Below are positions 44,471 to 58,000 of a DNA stretch of 64,000 nucleotides, one piece after another. The notes under the pieces were generated by a model that did no database searches, was not told the origin of the DNA, and was given only the letters and a program-made list of their open reading frames with translations. Made by a program: the position numbers and the translations under genes. Each line of letters starts with the position of its first letter. Positions within the stretch are counted from its first letter, which is position 1. The DNA comes from Nissolia schottii. Taxonomy: Eukaryota; Streptophyta; Magnoliopsida; Fabales; Fabaceae. The DNA is taken from contig QANU01058774.1 in NCBI GenBank assembly GCA_003254905.1, forward strand, positions 86,892 through 150,891, written 5' to 3'.

Positions 44471-47400
44471 GATAATTGGCAGTGAAAGATAATAATAAAG
44501 TTGAGGAGTCAAAAGCCACCCAATGCAAACAGTAACTGTGAATCAGCCCTTGCAATCCAAGTTTTGGTAAAGAGTTTATTTATAGACTTTGGTTTGGAAA
44601 AAATTTAGGAATAGAGAAGGGAGGAGGAAATATAGCACTTTCAATTGAGAAAAAAATAGACCCCAAAAATAATGGGTATTTTAACAGAAAAGTGGCCAAA
44701 TTTGGAGAGTGTGGTGGTTTGTTTGAGCGCAAGAGTCCTCCGTCCCACACTCTCACGCTTTGCCAACGCACTTCACGAATATGAAAACTACCCCCCCAAC
44801 CAAAGCTTGGTGGCACTATATTAGCATGCCCCTCCTTTATTTATTACCCCTCTCTCTCTTTTTCATTAATTAATTATAATAATTTATTCAATTAAGGGCT
44901 TTCTAGTTAGACAGAGTAATTACTAATTTACTAATTACCACCTTAACTTCTTACGTTCATGGGGTGGATTGTTTTCTATTTATGGCTTCCATGGGACTCC
45001 ACCTCTCACTAACTTGGATGTCTAAACCACACAATAGGTGGGTTTGCTATGTTGTAATTTGCACCATTTTGGGCCGGATTTGTTTACCACTAGAAGGGAT
45101 ACAATCTAAATTTTGTGCTACAAAATTGAAAGCTTTATTTCAACTTTTTTTTTCACTAACTTGGTGGTGTAGGCTTCCAGAAGGTTTGGTGTTCCCATTA
45201 ATCTTGCTAAGATCCCCATTCAAATTTAATTATCATTTTACATTTTTATTTTATTCGTATGATCTTACGTAAGATTTCAATTTTGACAATCTTAATTCTC
45301 ATGTTGTAACATGCATCATTTTAAGATAATTGTAAGTGACTTAAAAAGAGTTATGCTATTATGACAATAAAAAAGGACAACTTCTGAACAACTACTCTTA
45401 TAAATAATTCATAAGTTTTCTATTTTAATTGTTAGTGTTGATAAAATCTTAATTTAAATATTAAAATTAAACGATTTTATGAGTATGAAGAGTTCAATCG
45501 TTTCTGCTACTATCACTTAATAACCACCTTACGACATGATTTCCAAGTTGGAAATGAAATCTAGAATTTATGCACATGATTTAATCTTGTTACTTACTAG
45601 CCAATGCTACATGGAAGTGCTGATCAGCCGATGCAAATGATTGTCTCATTTTTGTGAGATATTTTAATGAATGTGAGACTAGTTATCACCAAAATAATTT
45701 GTTGAGACGCGGATCCTTTGGTTCATTCGAGTGATTTTTATGTTATTCTTGCATGGTATGTAGTGCCAGAACAGTGACTAATTCTTTAGCATATTATAGA
45801 CTTAAAGTGATTCAGCAGTTATATTTTGAGTAAATATAATATTGTTTACTTATGATTTTGAAGTTGATGTGAATTTGATACTAATAAAAAATTGTTGGTG
45901 ATGTTAAAATCATTATTACAGGACTAAATTGATATAGTTTTTAAGACGAAACTGAAGTAAAAAAACCAAAGTGTCATACTGAAATTAGGGATGACATTTA
46001 GTAACACGCGTCTTGGTGAAGAAATTAGATACATGGTGATAGAGTGCAAGATACGTGTGTTGTGTATAACATTTTAGGGAGAGAGCATGGAATGGAATTA
46101 TGGGGTGTGAAGGAAGGAAGCAAAATCCGCATTATTTTGCCTCAACGATTTGTGTTGTGTTTGTGCAAAAGAGAGAGATGGTTGAATGGAGTGCAAGCCT
46201 CCCTTCCTCTCATTTATTTTATTTTCATTTATCTTGGCCTCTCTCTCTCTCTTGTTATGCCTTTTGTCGTTTTGCAGCTTTCTGTCAGTCATGCCTGCCA
46301 TGACCACACATTCCATGGACTTCTTGTGCTCCTCCTCCCCCACTCTCTCTTCTTCTCTTTGGAGTTACTATTTATTTATGCCCCCAAAATATAAGAACTA
46401 GACAGGGACTGTAACTCAATTTTCAGCCTTCACTTCCACCCCCTTTTGCATATTTTACTTTCCAATATTTTTGTGTGCTAAGCACATGATTGGTTACAAT
46501 GGCATGGAGCTTCAATCCTTTAATCATTTGTTAAAATCATAATTATTATATTTTTGATAACCGTTCTTTTCACATTAAAATCTAACTCTCAAACACACAC
46601 ACACACACTAATCAAATATATTTTACAAAGGCAGTGTTCAATGATTGCATGGTAACCTCAAAATTTACACTACAAGTCATTGATTAAAAAAACCTACTAA
46701 TCATTTATCTATCTAATTTAATCACTTGCAGGAAGAAAAATATTTAAAACACCTAACTCATTTACATACTTATCAAATTAACCACTTTTATAAATAAAAT
46801 TTGACATTTTTATAGGTAAAACAAAAAGAAAAATATTAAATATCATTCATAAAAGTTAGTAAATGGATAAGTAAATTAATGAGTTAAATCATTCAAACAT
46901 TTTTTTAGCAGGAAATGATGCAATTAACAGTTGTTTAACTAAATTAACATCTACTTCGAATGAGAATACCGAGCACATTAACGATTGCGTATAATATCAC
47001 TGATCATTTTACATCTAGTATCATAAGCTTAACTAATTTGAGTTGTAAGATAAATCAAATCTGATTCTTATCTAAAAGCCTGTACAGATAGAGTATCCAA
47101 TACTATAACATGGGGGCAAAAAGATACTCAAATTTTTTATTTGATAAGATTTCACTCTTTTGATAACTCGAGTTAATTAAAATTTCTAGGAGTAACTCCC
47201 ACTCAATTGACTATGTTGAGTTTTTCTAAAATATCCTTTATAATCTTTCACTCTGTTTCTCTTTCATAATTAAACTTATTGTTACTTTTAATTTTATTCA
47301 AACTCAATACTATTATCATTTAAATATTCTTTTAAAATGTTATTATCGTACTTCTGCAATACTTTTTTATCTTGTAAAAATTTATGTGTGACTTTCTTTC

Positions 47401-48040
47401 ATAAAACATATTATGTTTAAATGAAGAAACATAATAGCGTCACAAATAAATTGAATTAGATTTCTTACTTCGCTGAACTATCTTTGTGTATTTTTAAACA
47501 TTTTATTTAAATAATCAATAAGTATACATATTGAATTTTGAAATAAATAAATTAATTACTAATAATAATTTTAAAGTTCAATTAATATTTGTTGTCAATT
47601 TGTTTTTTTTTTTTATAAAAAACTATACTATCCTCCAATAATGCTTTGTTACATTATTTGATGATTTTGATATCTCATATATTGTGAAAAATATACCTTA
47701 GGCAACGTGATAGTAAATCATCAAATATTAGTATAAATTTTTTATTCGAATATTATATCAAGATTTAGAAAAGATGTTGTTAAAACTTTTTAATGGCATA
47801 GCCTTAATACTTTATAGTTTTTTTTTTTTAATTTTTGAAATTCAAACAAAAAGTATACTAAAAACTAAATATGTATAGAGTAGTGATGTATGTCTACAAT
47901 TTATTTGTTTACTTTATTTATTTATTTTAGTAAAAGTGCTAGAAAAAATAGTGTGAGAGATTATATTTGACCTCACATAACAAGAAATTAAATTGAGATG
48001 ATCTATTTTCAGTAATTATCATTATTGTTATATAAAAAAA
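44471..48040. other. Large AT-rich intergenic region
   Basis: The first few hundred bases are the ZAT5-like promoter zone. The rest shows no recognised gene. Short (CT)n at about 46240-46254 and (CA)n at about 46594-46608 are present. Overlapping frames near 46044-46400 have no domain and run into pyrimidine-rich sequence. Confidence 0.4.
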
Positions 48041-48237
48041 GAGTTTAATTTTAATGCATTTTTTGAGTAAAAATTATCTATACTAGCATTCAATCATGTG
48101 TTGTTATATAAATAAAAATGATTAACTATTACACTCACTACCACAAATAGTAATTGTTTTTGTTCATGTAGCAACATATGATTGGATGACAGTGTAAAAT
48201 TAATTTTTTACATTAATAGTGCATAAAAATTAAACTC
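48041..48237. mobile_element. MITE with about 60-bp imperfect inverted ends
   Basis: The left side GAGTTTAATTTTAATGCA is matched by TGCATAAAAATTAAACTC at the right, and similarity continues inward (CAATCATGTGTTG versus CAACATATGATTG). The target duplication is uncertain in this AT-rich setting. Confidence 0.65.
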
Positions 48238-50891
48238 TTATAAAATTTTAAAATTAATTAAATATTTAAATCTAAATAATGAACTATAAAAATTTATAAT
48301 ATTTAGGGGTCACATAAGAAATGAAAATATAATCAAAATTAACAATATTAAAAATAAAATTAATTAGAAATTGGTATAATAATAATAATATTATTATTAT
48401 AAAGTTACCACTTCGTAAAAAAAAATATAATGTTGCCAAAATAATATTTTCACAAAATAAAAAATTAAAGAACCGCAAATGATGAAATTTAAAAGATATT
48501 TTAAATAATATCAAGAATAATGAACTTGATTAATATTCAAGTAATATGTTTTAAATGTGAAATAATAAATTAAAAGAAGGACACTTTAGGAGAATAAAAT
48601 GATCACTAACTAAATGAGACAATAGTTAAATAAGGAGCGGCAATAGCCACCCCCAGAAAAATGAAAAACCAACACACTTAACATTTCTAACTGTCCTTCT
48701 TACACCCTTAATAGCCTTTCATCTTCAGGTTATCTTCAGAAAGTGAAATTAGAACATGAGTTAACTCATGCCTTCTCTTTCCATATTAATTATGTCACAC
48801 TAAAGTTTCTAGTCATTAATGTTCGGATGTGAGGGGTGATTCGGATCTTATTAATGTTTAATGACTTTAGAAATGCATAGAGTTTGCTCGATGATTTTTT
48901 CTTTTTTTTTTAGACGTGTGTTTGCTTGATGTAAAACATGCTTAATTATCACCAAAAGGCTTAATGATTAGCTTTTCCTTATCTCCTTTTTCTGCACGAG
49001 TATATGCAATTTTTTTATACAAACATTTTATTCCCAATTTTCTCAAACTATGAGTATTTCGCATATATGGTCAAAGATTATGCAAATAAAAAAAATGTCC
49101 AACTTAATAACGATTAATTTAATTAAATATAAACCGAAATAACCATGTAGTGATCGAGTGAATCCAATTAATGAACATTTTGTTACTAGTAAAGGGCCTT
49201 GCATTAATGGCCATTTATTGTCAATAATATGATGATATGGACTCGGTACACTGTGAGTGGCATTATGCTGCAAGTGAAAAACAAGTTGATTATGAGATTA
49301 AGCGAGAGATAACATCTATGGATTTGAAAGAAAGTGACTAGTATTGTATTAAACTATTAATTAATTAATCCAAAATCGTTCTATCTAAGGAATAGAACAA
49401 TCTCCTTAACTAAGAAGAATTTTCTCTAAAGAAAGGTTTCCCTGTATTTTGGAAACTTATTAGAGATGCTTCACAATTAAATAACAAGAATAAAATGAAA
49501 ATTAAACAATAAATTGAAGTATAAGTTATTTTTTTTTTTCTTTCAAATTATGTTGAGGAGAAATCTGAGCAGCTCAATTTGAAGCCTTTTTCACAAGTTA
49601 ATTTTAATTTAAAATTAATTCCTGTCCCATTGATATATATGGGATTAGGTGGATAATATAGTTTGTAAATACAAGAAAATATAAAAATTTTGTTGAATCC
49701 CAGATCTCTTATCTATTTCTGTGAGCTTCACATAGGTACATTCTTAAGAGCGTGCATATTCATTGACATCGTTGGAACTTTGTTTTCGAGTTAACATGTT
49801 TTTTAAATTTTAGTGCAGAGCTAATCATTGAAAGTTTCAGGTCACAGAGGCCCAATTATTGAACATGAAGGAAAAATAAGAACTATTTTTGGCGGTTGGT
49901 CATCGGTAGCACGCAATAGCACTTCCATATTAGGGACTTATTACGAAAAAGTTCTTACATATGTTTGAAGTATATTTAATGTATTTTTAGTAGCATTATT
50001 AATTATTAATTTTAACTTATAAAATTTTAAAAGTTTATTATTATTTTAAAAATATATAATAATAAACAAAAAAAAGTAATAATTGCTGACCTTAAATCCT
50101 AAATTCTAATGGCAAAGCATATATATTATCTTTAAAAAAAAGTTTCACATTAAATGATAAATGTCTATGAAGAAGGAACTGCCATCTTCTAAGCGCTTGC
50201 TTCAATTGTAGAGTATTTTTTTTTTTTGGTAATGAAAACATTGTGGAGTATACTACTAAATTACTACTCCACTTAATGTAGCTGACTTTCAAATTTTTTA
50301 TGGTATCATTATTATGCTGTTACTTGAGAGGAAGTAATGGATGAAAGAGATTGACTAGTACCTTTTGCGACACTTGAAAAGACACTAGCTCAACTAAGAA
50401 AACCAAATATTAAAAAAAAAAAATTACAGAAAAGAATTTTAGAATAGATTAAAGGAACTATTCAAATAATTTCCAAGTTTTACAATAACTCCCTGTTGGC
50501 TATAAAATACTAGTCCATTTGTTTGACTTCTGAATTAGATAAAAACGTAAGGAAATCAAAATATGAAAAATGGAGCATTTAGACTCCTTAAAACTTTTTA
50601 CTATTAAAAAAAATCTCTCTACTTTAAATTATTTGTTAAATCTCTCTACTTTAACAAATTGTCCACACAATTCATTGTTGCCTTTGGTACCTCTGCCCAG
50701 TCCTAGATTGTTGCCTCTTGATGTTGCCATTTGTTGGTTTTGTCCAGCTTATCGTTTTGTTTATGTATAAACAACCCAACTCCCTATTTCCGTACAAGTC
50801 CAAACTTCTTATTGCCGCTCTTATTTTTGCCGACAACCTTCACTGAATTGTGACAAACATAAAGCTCAAGGAGCTTTAACTTGAGGGAATG
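48238..50891. other. AT-rich intergenic, nothing recognised
   Basis: No gene-sized coding stretch or RNA gene was recognised. The last 150 bases may be the internal 3' edge of the Copia element that follows, ending in a purine-rich stretch before 50892. Confidence 0.35.
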
Positions 50892-51124
50892 TGTTGAGAA
50901 TAAATTAGTATTTTTAGATATCTAATTAATTTTAGGATTATTTAGATTGATCTTATGCTAATTTAGTCATTAAGTCATGATTTTATTTCCCGCCTATAAA
51001 TATGCACACATATATTGTAATAACACACAATCAAGTAATATAATTTCATGTCACAATCAAGTAATATAATTTCACATTATTCTTTGTCTCTTGTTATTTT
51101 TTTCTATTTATTATCTCTGATTCA
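50892..51124 (+). mobile_element. Copia-type LTR (3' or solo)
   Basis: It begins TGTTGAGAATAAATTAG directly after the purine-rich AACTTGAGGGAATG, which resembles the polypurine tract and LTR start of Copia elements. A TATA box (CCTATAAATATG) lies near 50993. A 26-bp segment around ACAATCAAGTAATATAATTT is duplicated in tandem at about 51025-51077. The right boundary is uncertain. Confidence 0.55.
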
Positions 51125-52092
51125 TCATAAAAACTCACACCAACCACAAACACGGGAGGACAAAAGATGTTACAAAGTAGAACAACCCATGAGCAAGGAA
51201 GTCAAAGACCATACCAATCCTAGAATATGCTCCAGCGCTAAAAAACAAACCTCTCCAAAAAATAAAAATTCCCAATGAAAAAAGTCCAAAGAGAAAAAGA
51301 GTACTGATTCAACCAAGCTGTAGCCCACACCCAACCCATGCAGGGGCACAAGCTACCCCATAACAGAAACAAGCCCATAAAACACAAAATTAGGCTATTT
51401 CCTACTTAGTTGGGCTGGATATTTCTTTACTCACATTCCTCTAACCTTTGTTTCTGTACCGTGCATTAGTAAGCTTTTACCACCTAAAACATTATATTCC
51501 GTTCAACTTGTGAGTTTAGTTAGTTATTGTTTTAATCAAATGAGTAAACATAGAAAAAGGATCAATAGAATCTCCAGATTTTAGTTTATGTCATGTCATT
51601 TCTTTTCCCCCTTGAGTATATATCCTTCACCAACGTATACTATAAAAAACAAGTTTATGGTCCCCTGTTGCGACTAGATTCATTTTGTCTTTCAGAAATA
51701 AGAGTCACGATGACAAACACATCAAGGACAAACTAGAGAGTAATATACCCATTTTCATTTTTCGTTTTCTGCTTATATATGTGAACCAATTCTATAAGGT
51801 TGAAGCATAGTCTAAATTTCACCTGTTCCATGTCCTCATGTCCCTTTTACATGGGAACCTTCAACTGATTACTATTAGAGGCAAACATAGCTACTAATGA
51901 ATGTGTGTGTGAAAAACCTTTTGCAACTAATTTAACTTAATATTTGCCTCAAGTTCCATCTCAGGCCTAAGAGGAGGGGTGTTCAGAGTGTGAGAGGGTC
52001 ACAAAAGAACTCATCCAGATGCACCCAAACCAGCATCTCAATCACCAGTAGTACACCAAGGAATTTTTACATCAATTGACAGAAGCAGTGAC
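51125..52092. other. Region downstream of limit dextrinase
   Basis: It includes the presumed 3' untranslated region of the minus-strand limit dextrinase gene and spacer sequence. Nothing else was recognised. Confidence 0.4.
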
Positions 52093-55000
52093 TCACTTTT
52101 TCCTTGTCTCAACGAACACGGCTGTTGTTCTTTGAGGCACGACAAAACAGCCAGAAGACGCCTGGTATGTTGAGCTTCTTACAAGGTCATCAGATGACAT
52201 TACCTACAGCACAGTCCAGACAATGGAATTGAACTCAAATAACGGCCACCTGAATCTTCTAACAAATGCCGTTAGTATTTTTAGATTTTATCCAACAGTG
52301 AAGTTGACTTACTCACCAAAGAGGAATATTCTTTATATTTTTCCAAAACATAATCAGTACGGAAATATTTCAATTTTCATCATTTAAATTCTTAAGGATT
52401 ATTACATGCACCTGCATGGGATGCAATTGGAGATTTCTTGATTGCAGGGAAGGGCTAACAAATGATACTTCATTCGGACTTGCATTGACAACCACCACAA
52501 TGAATGAATATCTGCCAACACAATGTCAACAAAATCGTTTTATAGCACGTTGATGTCATTAGGAAGAAGAAAAAAAAGCGCAATATGTTTCAACGTACAT
52601 AGGATCCAGCTGAGTCAACCCAGGAAAGCCCTCATGGCCATCTTCAATGCTCATTACAATGACTCCATGAACCCATAATGGTCCAGTATTGTGAAAGCGT
52701 ACTCGTTGCTGCAAATATGACATAAAATTTTAGCTCTTGGAATAGTAGCTGTTTTATGCATTAATGTATGCTTTAGCTGCTTTTCTGTAAGCTATAGGAA
52801 CCAAGAAAGTAAAGGAAAACAAAACAAATCGTGATATTTATGACTAGAAGAACTACTACCAAGACATAATAGTTATGAAGATAACGATGATTAAAAGGAT
52901 GAATCTAAAATGTCTCACCTGGATAGCATTTGCTGTCCTCAGGCGGAAAAGGGGTGAAGAGTACCTTATCCGCACCAGGTTTAAGAAATTATCCACAGCA
53001 GCAAGGATGTCAATTTTCTGAGGCCTGAAGGATGGGTCTGCTAGTCTTGGTTTGATTCTGAAAGGTCAAAGAAGAGTCACGATCATCAAGTGGTAAAACA
53101 AATGCAACACAAGTGGTAAACTAGCAAGGGAATTTTTGCACAGCACAATTTCAATAAGCCAAAGATCATGATCACTATCATATGATGCTGGATAAGTTGC
53201 TCTGGTAAGATGCGCTTTTAAAATGATGATAACGACATATTTAAATGCTTACAGTGGCCAGTTCTTTTCATTTTTCTCCTGTGGAGGAAGTCCCACACCC
53301 CAATTATTAGAATTGTATGTGAAGTCAAGCCTGAAATTGAGAGAGTAAAAGCTAATTCAGGTGCACATAGGAAAGCATCACTTAATTCATGGAAAATAAT
53401 CGTTTGAGTACCTATAAAATAACATGATATACTAGTTTTGGCAAAGTCAAATGATAACAAAACTAATTAGTTAATATTACTATTATCAGAAGTTTAGGGT
53501 GTGTAAAGAAATACCTGTTGAACCAATCACCAGAATTGTATGAATCTCGATCCAGCGATTTTGAGCGGAGTATCTCGTCTCCAGAGTGAAAAAATGGTAT
53601 ACCCTGTGAACAGAAATACTTCATGCTGAGAATAAAACATGTGGTTAAATGTATTTAGCCTTCTATGGTTAGTGGGTTGCATTGGAAGCATAAGAATCTT
53701 AGGAAATAGACTAGCATTAATAAGTGAGTCTTGAAACTAGGCATGCATTTACTCCTTATTGCACTATATAGCCTTTTAACGTAAATAATGCAATGAAGAA
53801 AGGAAAATGGAAAAAAACACTAACAGAGGAGGAACAGCAATTTTGTCTTAAAGTAATCAAGAAATAGAACCTGCCAAGTCTCGAATGCAGATGCAACGAG
53901 TAACTTCTCAGGAAGCTTTAAGTTAAAAGCTTCCTATTTTAACTTCCTAAAAAGCTACAGAAATAACTTTTCGATAAGTAAAAAGTTATTCAGTAAATTT
54001 AACCAAACAGTTATGACTTTTAGCTGCTAAAAAAGTTTTAAAAAAAGGTCATAAGCACTACTATCCAAACAGGCTCTATGGACCTATTGAGTCTAAGCTA
54101 ACTCTTGCTACACTTTCTCTTCTTTTACCTTCCTACAAATTCTATACTTCAGTACCAGAATAGATTCACTAAGGGTGTGTTTGCGAGTTTTGTTTTGGAG
54201 GGGAAGGAAAGGAAAGGTTTTGGGGGCATAATACATGTTAAAACCATGATTAAGCCCCCCAAAACCTCTCCTTTCCCTCCAAAATAAAACTCGCAAACAC
54301 AACTTAAAAGAAAGCATCTGCTGTAATACACGCACCAGGTTTGCTAATAAAGTTTGGCCCTCGGTGGCTCAAAGGCAAAGGATATTTTCTCAAAAAGAAA
54401 CAAGGATGAAATTTTGAGAACTTGAAGTGCCAACAGCACAGGAAACTGATAAGACCAAAAAAAAAAAAAAAAATCGTCTTCTTGAACCTGTGATAATGCT
54501 ATAACACTTGTTGCCAAATGGTTTATCCTGCATCTCTCAGCTATGGTAATATCCATTGGAGTCTGCAAGTAAGGAATACCAACTTTTACCAGTGACTACG
54601 AAAAAATTGCATAAACCAAACAGAAAGTTGAGAATGGGTTAAGCCATTGGGTGAAGGCAAATGAGTGGCTTATATTATATCTCTAGCATATTTATGGTAC
54701 CTTTAGGCTCACAATGTCAAATAAGGTTTCATTGTCATGAGCAGAAACATAGTTGACCTGCAAAACAACTAAAGATGCCAATTAGAAGATCGCTGTTTCA
54801 AAATGTTTTATCCTCTGTCCCCTCCATGTTGTCAACAATGATGTTCTGTACTTATATAAAATCTTGATGGTTTCTTAAATTGCTGAGTATATTTAGAGGT
54901 AGTAGAAAGTACCAGACAGTTGAGGCATATATAAGTGGAGAAACTTACGGTCTCTGTGGGGCATGAGGCATATGCAACGGGAGTCCCACCATATGTTAAT

Positions 55001-58000
55001 ATTTCTGACCCTTTTACCTGTGACAGTCAGAATGGAGTTATTGGACATGAATTCTCATCCTGCCAACAGCAACAGGTATGAATCTTGGCTTTTAAGTAGA
55101 CAAAGCAAATGGACCAATTTGAATACCTCTTCTCCATCAGAATTGGTTAGCACAAAATCTTGCAAGTTTGCTGCCATTCCAATCTGGAAAACATGAAAGA
55201 ATATGAATAAATTATATATGCCAAAACAAAAGGCAGATGGTACAATAAAGGCCAGAATCAATAAAGTCAAATAACCTGGATATGATCCTTTGATGCAGCA
55301 AGCATGGATTCCATATTAGCTCGTGTTCCATGATCGTGACCGTTAGGCTGCAGATAGAGGACCAATCACGATGCTCAAAAAGTTTTTGAATAAAAATTGC
55401 AGGCAAGCATTAAAAGGAAGTTCTACGCATCACACTAGAATTCTGCCAATTGAGCCAAAGCTAATTATCACACACCAGTAAATGGCCAAGTAATGCAGGA
55501 ATGTCTAACCATAAAGTTGAAAAAATAATATGCAGAAGTAGAAAACCATGGCAATATCGTTTGTGGATAAATTCAAACTTAATTTTTGTATTTATCTTGG
55601 GTAAAACACAATGTCTAAGAAGTCTTAATCACTACCTTACCCTAGGTATAGATTCAATTTTGAAGACAACAAATATATTTTCAATTGTAATGTAGTCAGT
55701 TTTATACAGATATCATTTTATATTCATGAAAGTAATAAACTTTGAATGTTGAATAGACAATATAAAATATAACCTATAAACATTTTGCAGTGCAAATTTG
55801 TGTAATTGTAGTTAAACATCATGGCAGTGAGTTCAATCAAGACTAGAAAAACTAAGAAGGAAAAATAAAGGAGGAAGAAATCATTATTGTTATAAGATCT
55901 TTAGGTATGAAGATCAAATGTAATGCCTATAAAAGCCAAAAAAAATTGTAAAAAAGGAAAGAAAATACCTCCAAGAGTAGACCAGTTGCAAAACCTTGTT
56001 GGAGAGGGTGGCCAAATGGAGATCCACCAAGTATGGCATCTCGAATTCGATCATTAAAGCTGAATTTCATACCAAAATGACTAAAAGACCAAAAAACAGT
56101 TTATGTAGGAGTAAACCATCAATTTGGCCCCCGCAGTTGGCAGATCCATCAATTTGGTCCCCAAGCTTTCAAAATAGAACATTTAGTCCTTGATTTTGAC
56201 AAACATCCATCAATTTGGTCTCCGCCATTAAGTGGCCGTCCAAGGCCACTAACAGCTGTTGATGTGGCACATTAAATGCGACATGGCATGGCCACGTGGA
56301 TGCTTGCGTGACATGTTATCCAAATGTCATATTAGTCCCTGGTTTTTCTAAAATCTATCAATTTAGTACCTGAGTTTTTTAAAATCCGTCAATTTGGTCC
56401 CTAAGTTTTTCGAAATTCATCAAATTAGTCATTGTCCCGAATTAACCTCATATCCCTCAAATTAAAACTCTAACTAATCTAATTAATCTCTAATCACCTA
56501 ATTAACTAATTAATACTAATTAAAACACATAATTAACATACTCAATTAACAAAAAAAATCATTCATCACATTCGGGCCAAATATTATTTCTCTAATTGTG
56601 ATTTGTGTAATTTACCTATTTTCTATTGTGGACTATTCAATGTGAGAAATAAATTAAAGTCCATATTAAAAAATATTGTTTATAACACCTAAAACGAAAT
56701 CAGTAAGCAAAATTACAGAAATAATATATGGGACGAATGTGATGAATGATTATTTTGTTAATTGGGTATGTTAATTATGTGTTTTAATTATTATTAATTA
56801 GTTAGTTAGTGTTTAATTAGGTGATTTAGATTAGTTAGAGTTTTAGTTTGTGGGATATGAGGTTAATTCGGGATAAGGACTAATTTGAAGTAATTTGAAT
56901 ATCTTAGGGACGGAATTGACGGATTTTAAAAAACTTAGGGACTAAATTGACGGATTTTGAAAAAACCAGGGACTAATATGATGTTTCTAAATAACATGTC
57001 AGGCAAGCATCCACATGGCCATGCCATGTGGCACTTAATGTGCCACGTCAACAACTGTCAGTGGCCTTGGACGGCCACTTAACGGCAGAGACTAAATTGA
57101 TGGATGCTTGTCAACTCAGGGACTAAATGTTCTATTTTGAAAGCTAGGGGACCAAATTGATGGATCCTGCCAACTGCAAGGACCAAATTTATGGCTTACT
57201 CGTTTAAGTAGAGTACTATGGATTTAATATTCATCAATTTGGGCAAGGATATTCTTCCTAAAATTAAGATAAGACAGCCATGTGAAATTTACCATAACAG
57301 ATCATGTTTGGACTAGCTTGTTATGTAGGAAATAGACAATCCTACCTTCCAATCCCTGTTTTAGAGAGATTGAACTGTGAAGCATTTATCCCACGTCCAT
57401 TGTTGGCAACTTCACCAAAGTCCCATCCTTCACCGTATCTTTTTTTTCCCAATTAAAATGAAAGAAAGAAAATGAGGCATAAATACAACATGCAAATGAG
57501 TAAAAATAAGACGGATGAGTATAATAAAGATGTTCACAAATATATCTAATTCAACAAAAACCAACATTGGAGAAATAGTACATGAAGATGCTTGAGCCAT
57601 CAACTCCTTCCTTTTCTTTTGTTAAACAATGGAGAGCATTTTTCACTTTGACCTGCATCCACAATTCCACATCATGAAATCAATATTTCCTCTATGTATT
57701 TGCATCTCATGATTTGATATAGGATGCCAGATTAATCTTTTATTAGCTTCATATTTGGGTACAGCCAATGACAACATCAAAGCCTTTTCCCATTAGATGA
57801 GGTTGGCTGCATCGACCAATCAGACTCTATCATAAACTATATTTGGACACAACCATAATCCAAAATCACGAGGGCTTCTTTTGGGAGATGCGATATTATT
57901 TAAGTTATATTCTATTTTTCATCCTTATAAATTCATCATTTAATTATCATTACAACATATTGATAGCGGCTGAGTTTTACACATTAGGAAGTGGAGGTTA

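Noticed and set aside
44352..44555. N-terminal extension of the ZAT5-like protein to an upstream in-frame ATG
   Set aside because: The extension overlaps a TATA box, is rich in hydrophobic and Pro/Ser residues unlike the family, and the ATG at 44351 starts a family-typical N-terminus.
46044..46401. Cluster of overlapping frames on both strands
   Set aside because: No domain, all frames compete, and the DNA is pyrimidine-rich; no splice or family support.
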